Of a DNA stretch of 64,000 bases, positions 55,500-64,000 are shown one piece after another. The DNA comes from Spirochaeta cellobiosiphila DSM 17781. GTDB taxonomy: Bacteria; Spirochaetota; Spirochaetia; DSM-17781. The stretch's first letter is position 1; the number at the start of each line of letters is the position of its first letter. Under the pieces are notes generated by a model. The model was not told the DNA's origin, searched no databases, and was given only the letters and a program-made list of their open reading frames with translations. The stretch lies in NCBI RefSeq assembly GCF_000426705.1, contig NZ_AUFW01000018.1, positions 110,378-174,377 of the forward strand. The letters are read 5' to 3'. A program made the translations under genes and the position numbers.

Positions 55500-58400
55500 C
55501 TATTTCTGCGTTTTAAACTCAAAGCCATCATCCTCAGATTGTTCAATCACAGAATGAAATTCCTGGTGTGGCTTCCAGCGAAGCTGGATGACAAACTCAT
55601 TAGAAAACTTCCAACCTGTGCCATCTTCTTTTTCGATAGGGGTACTATCCAAAGCAAAGGATAATACCCAATCGGGCATATAATGATCAATGGATAAATT
55701 CAAGGAATCAATTTTATATTGACTGGATTTACGTTTTTCTGTATTTCCAAAGGCAAAACCGGTCAATATATCCTCTATAGGAGAGGTATATTCCTCCATA
55801 GAACCATTAATTTGTTTATAATAATAAGGAACATAACGGTAAAGGCTGTTATTAGAAGAAGATGTTTTAAATCGGACTCTGAGAAAATCTACTATATCAA
55901 AAGACAATGATGTATTCAATGAAGAGGCGGAATCAATAAAATTATTCAGATAAAGATCAGCGGTGAAGTCAATCTTCCCTCCTAAAGAAATTCGACCTCC
56001 TAGAAAATCCTTCTTGAATTCTGCTGTATTTAAACCTAGAGAAGCTTCCACAGGTTGAAATTTCTTCTTATCACGAGTAATCAGAGGACCATTAGAAGCA
56101 TTAATGTCTACATCATAATGATAGTCTCTTTTCATCTTGTATAAGGCTTCCAATCTGAAGAAATCAATACTATAGATCAGTGTATCCCAATCTTCTTCTT
56201 CCCAATTATATCTCACATCCTGAGCAAAAGTTAAATAGGAGAATGGTTCATAAGCTAACTGTACAGACAAAGGATCAAGGATCCAATCTTCCTCCTCTTT
56301 TTTATCACCATCTTGGGACACTGTCACAGACAACGACCTTTGCCCCCATTTTGTAGTTGTATCAAAACTATCTTCTTCTGCTTGAGGAGGAAGATTTTTC
56401 TCATAGGAGAGACTACTTTTTATGTCACTATAGGGTAAATAGTATGCGTATTGAGAGCCTACTAAGTGTTTTAGAATATAGTCATCTGTGAATTGGAGGG
56501 TTTGCCAATCATAACGGACTTCCTGATTCGTATCATAATAATCATCATCGAATTCTCTATCAAAGATTATCCCCTTCCATTGGTAATTCACAGTCCAGTC
56601 CGTATATAAGGGATAAGGTGTGGTGGATACACTTAGGGCATCGGTTAAGTATCTAGTAGAATCAGAATAATCATCTTCCTTATAACTTTTAATTTTAGAA
56701 CTCGTCAAAGTATCTTCATTCAAATAAAGATATTTTGATTCAGAATACATGAAATCCAGACTATTAGACACAGAACCGAAAGGTCCCAAGCTTTGGTCGA
56801 TAATCAAGGCAATACTGGAGGCGGACAGTACGGATCGACGTGTCTCCTCATCAAATTCTATCTCCCCAGGGACACCTGAGGGATCTGTATAAACACTGGT
56901 GAGATCATAATTTAAGCCCTTCATCTTATAACTCAATTGGGGACGGTAATCATATTCAGGAGAGCTATTAATATTAATGGGACCCAGATAGGAGGGAGGG
57001 ATTATTGGGTCCCAGTCCTCTTCATCCTGTATCTCCGAAGTGTTTGCCTCTTCTGTTGTTTCTCCTTTGTTCCCCCAAGGAGGAATAATATCTCCATCTT
57101 CCACGACTTCAGAACCTTTTGAGCTAGCAGCTTTATAAGGGAATAAAGCTCCTCCTAAACTAGCTGATAAAGAAGTCCATTTCAGAGAGTTTGGATAGTA
57201 ATAAGAATCCTTATAGTTCTTTTTATCATCATAAGACCAAAGGAGTTTTGTGTTAAAATCTGATACAGACAGGGAAGACAACCAAGGATTAAACTTAGTC
57301 ACATTAGGCTCGAAAGAACTTTTTATACTCCATTCTAAAGTCTCAAATTTAGAGGTGGAATCGACATAACTAGAGAATTTATAGCTTCTCTCATCATCCT
57401 TAGTTGAATAATCTTTTTCTAATTGATCAAAACCAAAGAGATTGAGAAACTCAAAATTTTCATTTCTATCTAGGAAATCCTCTGGAAAATCAGGATCACT
57501 TGCCGCTTCAACCTTGAGAGTAATGTTTTCTAAAATCTTTAAATCAATGGAAAATAAATAGCGAAAAGGAACATCTGTATTCCAGAACCATCCCGTCTGA
57601 AAGGGTTGATCATAGATCTGCCTTGTATAATCAAAGGGAATACCTGTGCTATCCAGATCATGAGAAAAGGCAATACCCTCATAATAACTAAGAGAATGTA
57701 TATGAGGAATGGCATCAAAGATACCTACAGACCCAAAGGAAGCTAGAGTCTTATTAGTCATATCACCATAAAATTTCCAATACTGGGTGCGTCGAAGATC
57801 ATCCTTAGGGAGAACATCACTAGTACGTTGTAAGTACAACCCATGACGAACATACTCATAAAATTCTTTACTATCACTATCTTCTTGAACCTTTAAGAAG
57901 CTAAAACTGGAAGAAGAGGTTTCCTTCTGACCATAGATATAATAAGTAGTGTAAAAGAAAAAGCCCTCTGTAGAATCAGTGCCTATAACAGGATTAAAGA
58001 GCATCTCATCACCGGGCTTAAAGTAAAAGGGAATATAAAATACAGGAATCTCACCAATATATAATACACCATTAAGGATAGCCCACTCATCGGGTGTTAA
58101 TATCCATACTTTACTGGCTTTAATCTTATAATAAGGTTCTTCAGGTATAGAAGAAGATCTAGTGATGTTATTAAGAATGATCACATCGTCCTTTGTCCGT
58201 CGAATGGTATCAGCGGTATAGAAGTAATCTAGTTCCTCATTATAACTATTCTTAGTAGAAGTATTTGAACCACCATCGATAAATCGACCTGACCAAGTAT
58301 CAACATTAAAGAATAAACGGCTTCCTGTGAAGTTTTCAGTACCATCCTTTTTTGTTAGGGTATAACTAACATTCCCTTTCCCATAGAGTAAATTCTTCTG

Positions 58401-58793
58401 TTGATTATAGAGAATCTCCTGAGCTTCTATGGTATGAGTCTGGTCCTCTGCTTCCTGATTAAGAACAAGCTTAACCTGACCTACAAGGCGAAGATAGTTT
58501 TCATTTTTTTCTGGTATAGAAAAATATTCGACAAAATCTGCCCTTTCAATACTGACCATATCCTCTAAAGAATTTATATCATCACTTTCTTCAATATTAT
58601 AATACTCAGAAAGCCTTGATTTCATAGTATCAAGGCTTCCTTCTGTTGACAGCCCCAATTGACTTAACCAGTTAACAACTTCCCGATAACGGGCTGTATC
58701 GATGTCTTTGGCCAAGGTATCAGTAAACAAATCCTGTGACCATAAACATCCAAAACCAGCGAAAATCAAGGCTAATAGGATAATCCTTCTCAA
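55500..58793 (-). CDS. LptD-like outer-membrane assembly protein
   Basis: A 1097-residue exported beta-barrel protein of the LptD/OstA type. Signal peptide 1-19, a helical N-terminal part, then an OstA-like jellyroll (about 110-250; AQEILYNQQKNLLYGKGNVS, FTGSRLFFNVDTWSGRF, DVIILNNITRSSS, VFYIPFYFKPGD). The rest is rich in aromatic and Ser/Tyr residues and ends in a barrel-type strand. In Treponema a homologous gene next to uvrA is an LptD orthologue (from memory). LptD normally inserts lipopolysaccharide; whether this spirochaete makes LPS is not shown here. It starts with TTG, overlapping the uvrA stop (TTGA). Confidence 0.85.
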   Translation of the reverse strand: MRRIILLALIFAGFGCLWSQDLFTDTLAKDIDTARYREVVNWLSQLGLSTEGSLDTMKSRLSEYYNIEESDDINSLEDMVSIERADFVEYFSIPEKNENYLRLVGQVKLVLNQEAEDQTHTIEAQEILYNQQKNLLYGKGNVSYTLTKKDGTENFTGSRLFFNVDTWSGRFIDGGSNTSTKNSYNEELDYFYTADTIRRTKDDVIILNNITRSSSIPEEPYYKIKASKVWILTPDEWAILNGVLYIGEIPVFYIPFYFKPGDEMLFNPVIGTDSTEGFFFYTTYYIYGQKETSSSSFSFLKVQEDSDSKEFYEYVRHGLYLQRTSDVLPKDDLRRTQYWKFYGDMTNKTLASFGSVGIFDAIPHIHSLSYYEGIAFSHDLDSTGIPFDYTRQIYDQPFQTGWFWNTDVPFRYLFSIDLKILENITLKVEAASDPDFPEDFLDRNENFEFLNLFGFDQLEKDYSTKDDERSYKFSSYVDSTSKFETLEWSIKSSFEPNVTKFNPWLSSLSVSDFNTKLLWSYDDKKNYKDSYYYPNSLKWTSLSASLGGALFPYKAASSKGSEVVEDGDIIPPWGNKGETTEEANTSEIQDEEDWDPIIPPSYLGPININSSPEYDYRPQLSYKMKGLNYDLTSVYTDPSGVPGEIEFDEETRRSVLSASSIALIIDQSLGPFGSVSNSLDFMYSESKYLYLNEDTLTSSKIKSYKEDDYSDSTRYLTDALSVSTTPYPLYTDWTVNYQWKGIIFDREFDDDYYDTNQEVRYDWQTLQFTDDYILKHLVGSQYAYYLPYSDIKSSLSYEKNLPPQAEEDSFDTTTKWGQRSLSVTVSQDGDKKEEEDWILDPLSVQLAYEPFSYLTFAQDVRYNWEEEDWDTLIYSIDFFRLEALYKMKRDYHYDVDINASNGPLITRDKKKFQPVEASLGLNTAEFKKDFLGGRISLGGKIDFTADLYLNNFIDSASSLNTSLSFDIVDFLRVRFKTSSSNNSLYRYVPYYYKQINGSMEEYTSPIEDILTGFAFGNTEKRKSSQYKIDSLNLSIDHYMPDWVLSFALDSTPIEKEDGTGWKFSNEFVIQLRWKPHQEFHSVIEQSEDDGFEFKTQK

Positions 58794-61621
58794 GGATTAT
58801 CCTCAAAGGCCTCTTTTAAATAGTATCCTGTGTAGGATTCTGTACATTGGGCTACTTCTTCAGGAGTTCCGGCGACAACAAGATTGCCTCCTTTATCTCC
58901 TCCTTCCGGTCCCAAGTCAATAATATAATCAGCTTGTTGAATAACATCGAGATTGTGTTCAATAAGAATGGCCGAATTACCTTGATCAATCAACTGCTGC
59001 AAGACCTCCATCAATTGCTTAACATCTGCAAAATGCAATCCTGTTGTGGGTTCATCTATGATGTATAAGGTCTTCCCTGTGCTCCTCTTAGCGAGTTCCA
59101 GAGCTAGTTTAACCCTTTGAGCTTCCCCACCGGATAAGGTTAGGGCTGATTGACCCAGGCGAACATACCCCAATCCTACCGATTCCAGTGTGGATAACTT
59201 ACGGTGGATAGCAGGAATGGCTTGAAAAAACTCAACAGCTTCACTAATGGACATATCCAGTACATCATGAATGTTCTTCCCCTTGTATCTTACATCAAGA
59301 GTCTCTCTGTTATAACGCTTACCTTTACAGACATCACAAGTGACATACACATCGGGAAGAAAGTGCATTTCAATCTTGATTGTACCATCACCTTGACAGT
59401 TTTCACAACGTCCACCCTTAACATTGAAAGAAAATCTTCCTGCCTTATATCCTCTGGCCTTTGAATCAGGCAAGCCTGAGAATAATTCCCGGATAGCAGT
59501 AAAAACACCTACATAGGTAGCAGGATTAGAACGGGGCGTTCGTCCAATAGGACTTTGATCAATGCTGATAACCTTATCAATGTTATCAAGCCCTTTAATC
59601 TCCTTCACCTTACCCACTTTATGGGTCTTACCTCTTCCGACCTTATTGAATATATATGGATAGATGATACCATTAAGTAAGGTTGATTTGCCCGATCCGG
59701 ACACCCCTGTGATAACCGACAGAGTTCCTAAAGGAATCTTGACATTGATATTCTTGAGGTTATTCTCCTTGGCCCCCAAAACTTCTACAAATTGTCCATT
59801 ACCGGGACGGCGAATCTCACGGGTTTTAATAGATATCTTACCTGTTAAATACTGGCCTGTTAAGCTATTAGGGTTCTCCAGAACTTCTTCCAGTGTCCCT
59901 TTGGCCACAACTTCTCCCCCATAAATACCAGAACCAGGACCTAAGTCTACAATATAGTCAGCGGCTCTAAGGGTTTGCTCATCATGCTCAACAACTATCA
60001 GGGTATTCCCCAGATTCTTCAAATGAACCAGGGTATCAATAAGACGCTGGTTATCACGTTGATGAAGTCCGATGGTAGGTTCATCCAGAATATAAAGGAC
60101 TCCCATCAGACTAGAACCTATCTGGGTGGCGAGACGAATACGCTGGGCTTCTCCCCCACTAAGGGTCCCTGCTTTACGTTCCAAAGATAGATATTCTAAA
60201 CCTACAGAACGCATAAACCCTAATCGATCTTGCACTTCCTTTAAAATCTGCTGGGCGATATGCTTTTGATTAGGTGACAGCACAAGAGAATTAAAGAAGT
60301 CATGAGAATCAGCAACACTTAGGCAAGTGGTCTCATGGATATTCTTATCCATAACAGTCACAGCAAGGGCTTCGGGTTTCAATCGTTTTCCATGACAAGA
60401 TTGACAGATCTCATCTCGCATAAAACCTTCAAGCCAATCCTTAATGCCATCAGAGTTTGTTTCTCTGTATCGGCGCTTTAGGTCATTGATAATTCCTTTG
60501 AATTGACTGGAATACTCAAACTTCCCTGTCCCTTCTCTATTAGTGTATTTCACATCAATAGGTTCTTTGGTTCCATACAAGATGGCATCAATCACCTTTT
60601 TGGGGATATCTTTGATAGGTGTATCCAAGGTAAATCCAAAATGTTTGGCTAAGCCCTTAAACCAGCTTGTGTACCAATTAGCTGAGGGGTTGTAGGGAGC
60701 AAATCCCCCTTCATTATAGGATAATTCCGGATCAGGAATGATGAGTTCCGGTATAAATTCCATAGTAGATCCCAGACCGGCACATTCCTCACAAGCACCA
60801 ATAGGATTATTAAAAGAAAAAAGTCTTGGTTGAAGTTCAGGAAGACTAATCTGACAATGGGGACAGGAGTTTTTCTCAGAGAAAAATTCTTCCTCGTCAC
60901 CCTCTTCCTGTAAACGAAGGGCTATTATCTTACCATCTGAGACCTCAAGAGCGGTCTCAATCGATTCGGCTAGACGTTTACGAACGCTTGCACTGATTTT
61001 AAGACGGTCAATAACGATATCAACAGAATGCTTCTTCTTTTTGTCGAGTGTGATACCATCTTCTATATTAAGGATCTCACCATCGACACGGACTCTCTGG
61101 AATCCAGCCTTTAGGGCATCTGAGAAAATCTTCTGATGTTCTCCCTTACGCCCCTGTACAATAGGAGCTAATAATACAAGCTTAGTACCTTCTGGATAAG
61201 AGGTTATATTATCTACAATCTGATCAACGGATAATTCTTGAATCTCCCTTCCGCATTGAGGACAATGAGGAATACCGATTCGGGCAAATAATAAACGAAG
61301 ATAATCGTATATTTCGGTGACCGTACCAACGGTTGAACGGGGATTACTGTGTGTAGTCTTCTGTTCAATGGAGATGGCAGGACTTAGGCCTTCGATATAG
61401 TCCAGATCAGGTTTATCCATCCGCCCTAAGAACATACGGGCATAACTGGAAAGACTTTCTACATAACGACGTTGACCTTCTGCAAATATGGTATCAAAGG
61501 CAAGGGATGACTTACCGGAACCACTTTTTCCGGAAAATACTATTAGTTGATCCCTTGGTAATTCCAGATCAACATTTTTGAGGTTGTGCTCACGAGCACC
61601 CTTGATTATTAGCTTTTTCAT
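58790..61621 (-). CDS. uvrA: Excinuclease ABC subunit A
   Basis: Damage-recognition ATPase of nucleotide excision repair. Two ABC units: Walker A GKSGSGKSSL near residue 33 and GVSGSGKSTLL near 640; two LSGGEAQR signatures; zinc-finger Cys pairs CPHC, CEEC, CENC and CDVC; and the GLHFADVKQL tail. Length 943 is normal. ATG 61621 is chosen; a TTG lies three codons upstream. It overlaps the LptD gene by 4 bases. Confidence 0.98.
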   Translation of the reverse strand: MKKLIIKGAREHNLKNVDLELPRDQLIVFSGKSGSGKSSLAFDTIFAEGQRRYVESLSSYARMFLGRMDKPDLDYIEGLSPAISIEQKTTHSNPRSTVGTVTEIYDYLRLLFARIGIPHCPQCGREIQELSVDQIVDNITSYPEGTKLVLLAPIVQGRKGEHQKIFSDALKAGFQRVRVDGEILNIEDGITLDKKKKHSVDIVIDRLKISASVRKRLAESIETALEVSDGKIIALRLQEEGDEEEFFSEKNSCPHCQISLPELQPRLFSFNNPIGACEECAGLGSTMEFIPELIIPDPELSYNEGGFAPYNPSANWYTSWFKGLAKHFGFTLDTPIKDIPKKVIDAILYGTKEPIDVKYTNREGTGKFEYSSQFKGIINDLKRRYRETNSDGIKDWLEGFMRDEICQSCHGKRLKPEALAVTVMDKNIHETTCLSVADSHDFFNSLVLSPNQKHIAQQILKEVQDRLGFMRSVGLEYLSLERKAGTLSGGEAQRIRLATQIGSSLMGVLYILDEPTIGLHQRDNQRLIDTLVHLKNLGNTLIVVEHDEQTLRAADYIVDLGPGSGIYGGEVVAKGTLEEVLENPNSLTGQYLTGKISIKTREIRRPGNGQFVEVLGAKENNLKNINVKIPLGTLSVITGVSGSGKSTLLNGIIYPYIFNKVGRGKTHKVGKVKEIKGLDNIDKVISIDQSPIGRTPRSNPATYVGVFTAIRELFSGLPDSKARGYKAGRFSFNVKGGRCENCQGDGTIKIEMHFLPDVYVTCDVCKGKRYNRETLDVRYKGKNIHDVLDMSISEAVEFFQAIPAIHRKLSTLESVGLGYVRLGQSALTLSGGEAQRVKLALELAKRSTGKTLYIIDEPTTGLHFADVKQLMEVLQQLIDQGNSAILIEHNLDVIQQADYIIDLGPEGGDKGGNLVVAGTPEEVAQCTESYTGYYLKEAFEDNP

Positions 61622-61669
61622 ACTTATCAAAAATTAAGCTATTTTAAAATATCTGGCAAGTAGTCTGGA

Positions 61670-62524
61670 TTAATTCATTCGGTTAATCTGTCGATCAGCC
61701 ATTCGTCCCCACTGCCCTGAATCGGTGGTAGAAGTCAGGATAGACCATACTTCTACAGCTTTGTTGTTCTTCTGGAGAGCCCATAGACTGGCCCCCATAT
61801 AATAGAGGGCTTTATAGAAATCTGAATCCCTTAAAAGATCTCTGAACTCCTGATCACGATCAGCTTCTTTCAATGTTTGAACTACAGAAGTGAATCTAAA
61901 ATCGGGATCATTTTTCCTTAGATCATTCAATAATGGGGTAATCTGACTGATAACGGCATAAGAATCATGTAATAAGGCCCTGCTGTAACGCTGTTGACGA
62001 TAATATAATTCACCAAGGCGAATATGAGCATCCAAGGCAAAGGTGGGCTCCATACGATAAAGGAGTAACAGTTTATCTATACCCCCCTCTTCCAATGCTT
62101 GCAGATAAGCAGTCTGTAACCGCATATTATCACTATTATTATAATGAGGATCTTCCTGAAGAATATCGAGGAGGATGTTATTGTATTCTTGTAGTCGGTT
62201 TTGCTTGTAGTAGAGATTGGCCAAATCGTATTGTACTTGATAGCCGAATTCGGAATTGTAAAATTGGTTCTTAAGATTAAGAGCTTTAACGTATTGCTTT
62301 TCAGCTAAACCCATCTCAGCTTCCAGCTCATAGATGCGCCCAATATAATAGGCGGTTTCGGGCCTATATTCATCGGCGGCTTCCAAATCCTGGAAATATA
62401 AAAGAGCCTCTCCTGGGTGACGATCATCCAAAGCCTCTATACCCCGTTCAAGAGTAAGCCAGGCAGGTTCCGCAAAGAGAGGAGAGACTGCTATAATAAG
62501 TAAGGCCAAATATAATCGCTTCAT
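61670..62524 (-). CDS. Exported TPR protein
   Basis: A 284-residue protein: signal peptide (ending LFA), then several TPR-like units (PETAYYIGRIYELEAEMGLA, YQVQYDLANLYYKQNRLQEY, DAHIRLGELYYRQQRYSRAL). Likely periplasmic. It is the first gene of the unit with uvrA and lptD, 48 bases before uvrA, under a good promoter. TPR proteins with envelope assembly genes are common in spirochaetes; a role with LptD is possible but not shown. Confidence 0.8.
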   Translation of the reverse strand: MKRLYLALLIIAVSPLFAEPAWLTLERGIEALDDRHPGEALLYFQDLEAADEYRPETAYYIGRIYELEAEMGLAEKQYVKALNLKNQFYNSEFGYQVQYDLANLYYKQNRLQEYNNILLDILQEDPHYNNSDNMRLQTAYLQALEEGGIDKLLLLYRMEPTFALDAHIRLGELYYRQQRYSRALLHDSYAVISQITPLLNDLRKNDPDFRFTSVVQTLKEADRDQEFRDLLRDSDFYKALYYMGASLWALQKNNKAVEVWSILTSTTDSGQWGRMADRQINRMN

Positions 62525-62543
62525 AGTTTTAATGTCGGCATTG

Positions 62544-62572
62544 ATTATAAAGGGCTTAGTTAACTTTGTCTA
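62544..62572 (-). promoter_or_regulatory. Promoter of the TPR-uvrA-lptD unit
   Basis: On the minus strand TAGACA (62567-62572) and a perfect TATAAT (62544-62549) with a 17-base spacer. The -35 box overlaps the trxA stop codon. No LexA-like box was seen around it, although uvrA follows. Confidence 0.75.
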
Positions 62573-62929
62573 TTCTACATCAAGAACATCTTTAATAGCT
62601 TTCTTTAAAGTGTCCTTAGGTAAAGCGCCTTGAGCCATTTGGGGTTGGCCTTCCATGGGTACAAACAATAAGCTAGGAATACTTTGGATACCAAAGGCCT
62701 GAGCTAGATCCTTTTCCGCTTCTGTATCTATCTTATAGATATTCATCTTACCTTCAAGTTCATCAGACAGTTCTTCTAATATCGGAGCGACCATTTTACA
62801 AGGACCGCACCAATCTGCATAGAAGTCAATAAGACAGGGCTTGTCCCCCTCGAACTTCCATTCAGAGTTCTCAGTAAAATTAAAGACTTTTTTTAGAAAG
62901 TCGTCTTTAGTTAGATGTACTGCAGCCAT
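62570..62929 (-). CDS. trxA: Thioredoxin
   Basis: A 119-residue disulfide reductase with the active site WCGPCKMV (Cys pair about 41-44), a cis-Pro loop SIPSLLF and the KIDTEAEKDLAQAFGI helix. The N-terminus has about 15 extra residues (AAVHLTKDDFLKKVFNFTEN), longer than the usual thioredoxin. AAGGAG precedes the ATG. No signal peptide, so it is cytoplasmic. It is alone between a promoter and the TPR unit. Confidence 0.95.
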   Translation of the reverse strand: MAAVHLTKDDFLKKVFNFTENSEWKFEGDKPCLIDFYADWCGPCKMVAPILEELSDELEGKMNIYKIDTEAEKDLAQAFGIQSIPSLLFVPMEGQPQMAQGALPKDTLKKAIKDVLDVE

Positions 62930-62960
62930 ATTCTGCTCCTTAAAATTAGTTTATATATAG

Positions 62961-62989
62961 AAATTAATATATAAGAATTGGAAAGTCAA
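62961..62989 (-). promoter_or_regulatory. Probable trxA promoter
   Basis: On the minus strand TTGACT (62984-62989), 17 bases, then TAATTT (62961-62966). The -10 is imperfect, and the AT-rich region also offers TATATT boxes nearby. Confidence 0.5.
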
Positions 62990-63528
62990 GTTTTGCCAAC
63001 TTTGGCCCCCATTCTGGTACTAACATAAGGAATGCTTATCATAAGACAAGTACTTCGCCTGTTTTTTTGAAAAAAAGTGCAAAATTCCTAAAAAAAGTTC
63101 CAAAAAACTTCTCGATATTCCAGAAACAGCTGAGAAGAAGCTTATGTAAGGGGATGAACCAAAGCCCACAAGCCAAGGACCCAAGCATACCGGCTTTCCC
63201 CCTCTCCTTACCCCCAGGCGTTGCCCAGGGAACTAACATTAAAAAGAAAAGGAACAAGGTAAGCAAAGCAACCTTTTAACAAAGGCCACGGAAAAAGGAA
63301 GTCAAGCTACCAAGTTCCAAGCCAAAGTAGCAAAGCTACAAGGCCAGGCCAAAAGCAAAGTTCAAAAAGGGAACATGTCGGAAAGCCGAAAGTCGAAAGA
63401 TTTGTTCGAAGAGCAAGGAAGAGTCCAAAAGACAAAGCGCAGTGTACTCTGAGTACATGAGCATTTGTCTTCAGGTCGATGACGCCTCTATTCGGACAAA
63501 GATGAGACGCCCCAGGAGAGTTATATTT
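62990..63528. other. Long non-coding, purine-rich, T-poor stretch with inverted repeats
   Basis: The only gap over 300 bases in the window. From about 63240 to 63440 the plus strand is poor in T and full of short CAAG, AAAG, GGCC and GAAAGTCG-type motifs, quite unlike the AT-rich neighbours. Two inverted repeats stand out: GTAGC-AAA-GCTAC (63327-63339) and the large palindrome at 63429-63471. A plus-strand frame at 63067-63279 and minus-strand frames here have no recognisable protein character, so I call none. A ribosome site AGGAG (63514-63518) near the end serves the next gene. Confidence 0.7.
63429..63471. repeat. Large nested inverted repeat
   Basis: Outer arms AAGACAAAGC and GCATTTGTCTT (one bulged A) enclose a perfect 15-base palindrome TGTACTCTGAGTACA at 63443-63457. 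It lies 58 bases before the HU-like gene start. No T-run follows, so it is not an ordinary terminator. Confidence 0.75.
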
Positions 63529-64000
63529 ATGATTAATTATTACCTTCACCAAAACAAACTAGGAACTGCAAAAGAAGACAGCCTCTTCCTTGCACGAGTG
63601 CAATCCAATCTTAATGTCAACCATGATGACATGGTGAACTTAATGGCGAACAAGAATACAACCGTATCCCGACAGGATATTGTGGTTGTTATGGATCTAT
63701 TAAAAGAAGTGGTAGAAGAACAACTAATACTAGGGAATTCGGTGAAATCGAATATCGCTCGCTTTGGTCTATCACTAGGGGGAGGATTTACGTCTACCTC
63801 GGATGAGATTGATTCTACAAAGCATAGGCTCAGGGTTAAAACAACTCCTAATAGCCAATTAGTGAGTACTATACAAAATAAGAGCACCCTATCTAGAGTG
63901 CGGTATAATCCTGTGACTCCTGTTATAGACACGATCTATGATATGACAAATCAGAGTTACAGTTCGGATTTAGAAGCAGGATCCCTTATTGAGTTACGAG
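63529..64000 (+). CDS. HU-like DUF4469-type DNA-binding protein (partial, runs off window)
   Basis: A gene starting at ATG 63529 and still open at the window end (157 codons visible). The N-terminus reads MINYYLHQNKLGTAKEDSLF, then MVNLMANKNTTVSRQDIVVV and SNIARFGLSLGG, matching the HU-related N-terminal domain found in DUF4469-type proteins. The next part (VKTTPNSQL to YDMTNQSYSSDL, then LEAGSLIELR) fits the entry to the C-terminal DUF4469 domain. AGGAG lies 10 bases upstream. Such proteins are DNA-binding homologues of HU/IHF, often with extra carbohydrate-type domains. Its C-terminal half is outside the window. Confidence 0.82.
   Translation, partial: MINYYLHQNKLGTAKEDSLFLARVQSNLNVNHDDMVNLMANKNTTVSRQDIVVVMDLLKEVVEEQLILGNSVKSNIARFGLSLGGGFTSTSDEIDSTKHRLRVKTTPNSQLVSTIQNKSTLSRVRYNPVTPVIDTIYDMTNQSYSSDLEAGSLIELR

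Noticed and set aside
63067..63279. Plus-strand frame of 70 codons before the HU-like gene
   Set aside because: It begins Lys-rich and becomes Pro/Ser-rich, has no ribosome site, no recognisable motif and lies in a T-poor stretch that opens frames by composition; the minus-strand frame over the same bases is as long.
63429..63471. Integron attC-type recombination site
   Set aside because: Treponema denticola carries an integron (from memory), but the arms here (AAGACAAA / TTTGTCTT) lack the GTTRRRY and RYYYAAC core sites of attC.
63307..63932. Two minus-strand frames over the right end
   Set aside because: They lie opposite the clear HU-like gene and the palindrome region; their residue make-up is that of antisense shadows.

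Overview
The window looks like the chromosome of a spirochaete: a free-living or host-associated, strictly fermentative member of the Spirochaetaceae/Treponemataceae type. The evidence is a cytoplasmic filament protein gene (cfpA) followed by a small linker-rich protein and a PPDK-like gene, a uvrA-lptD pair, a UPF0164/FadL-like outer-membrane protein, many TPR envelope proteins, and low GC. From memory, the first two gene orders also occur in Treponema (around TP0746-TP0748 and TP0514-TP0515). I see no rRNA, tRNA, CRISPR array, insertion sequence or prophage. Coding density is very high, and the only gap longer than 300 bases is near the right end.

Layout. 1-8271: a UPF0164 outer-membrane protein; a two-gene minus-strand unit (ankyrin protein and two-TM protein); and a tightly overlapping plus-strand run of six genes (DUF3467-like, exported protein, TPR-TM protein, NUDIX, multi-TM protein, alpha/beta hydrolase). 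8268-9636: trpR and galM, divergent. 9658-16367: a hydrogenase-maturation operon with its own promoter (TM1266-like regulator, hydG, hydE, an aspartase-like lyase, hydF), followed by an FHA-GGDEF diguanylate cyclase and a small protein that converges on guaA. 18108-20578: a TPR protein and an unknown protein. 20622-26500: cfpA, a spirochaete-type protein and a PPDK-like protein whose ATP-site residues are replaced. 26651-30235: a VWA membrane protein, an NrnA-like phosphoesterase and a lipoprotein. 30227-32657: folD, a stand-alone IMP cyclohydrolase, a LapA-like protein and a SPOR-like protein.

32803-34478 holds a beta-barrel candidate and a lipoprotein. From 62929 down to 34527 everything is on the minus strand: trxA; a TPR-uvrA-lptD unit with a good promoter; a phoH-HD hydrolase-ybeY-CorC-TPR unit; a glycolytic operon gap-pgk-tpiA-secG with a near-consensus promoter and an intrinsic terminator; then a flavodoxin-like gene, PpiC, nusB, TPR, map, a DegP-type lipoprotein, a phosphoribosyltransferase and a 1653-residue exported repeat protein. 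The right end has a T-poor non-coding stretch with strong inverted repeats, then the start of an HU-like/DUF4469 gene that runs off the window.

Metabolic reading: glycolysis, H2 evolution through an [FeFe]-hydrogenase (structural gene not in the window), purine and folate one-carbon metabolism, and a heavily TPR-based envelope. The items most worth a second look are the degenerate ATP-grasp domain of the PPDK-like protein next to cfpA, the altered aspartase-like lyase inside hydEFG, the stand-alone IMP cyclohydrolase with a changed signature, the trpR promoter with a candidate operator in its spacer, and the unexplained region at 62990-63528. Starts and promoters were read by eye; family assignments come from motif recognition, not from database searches.
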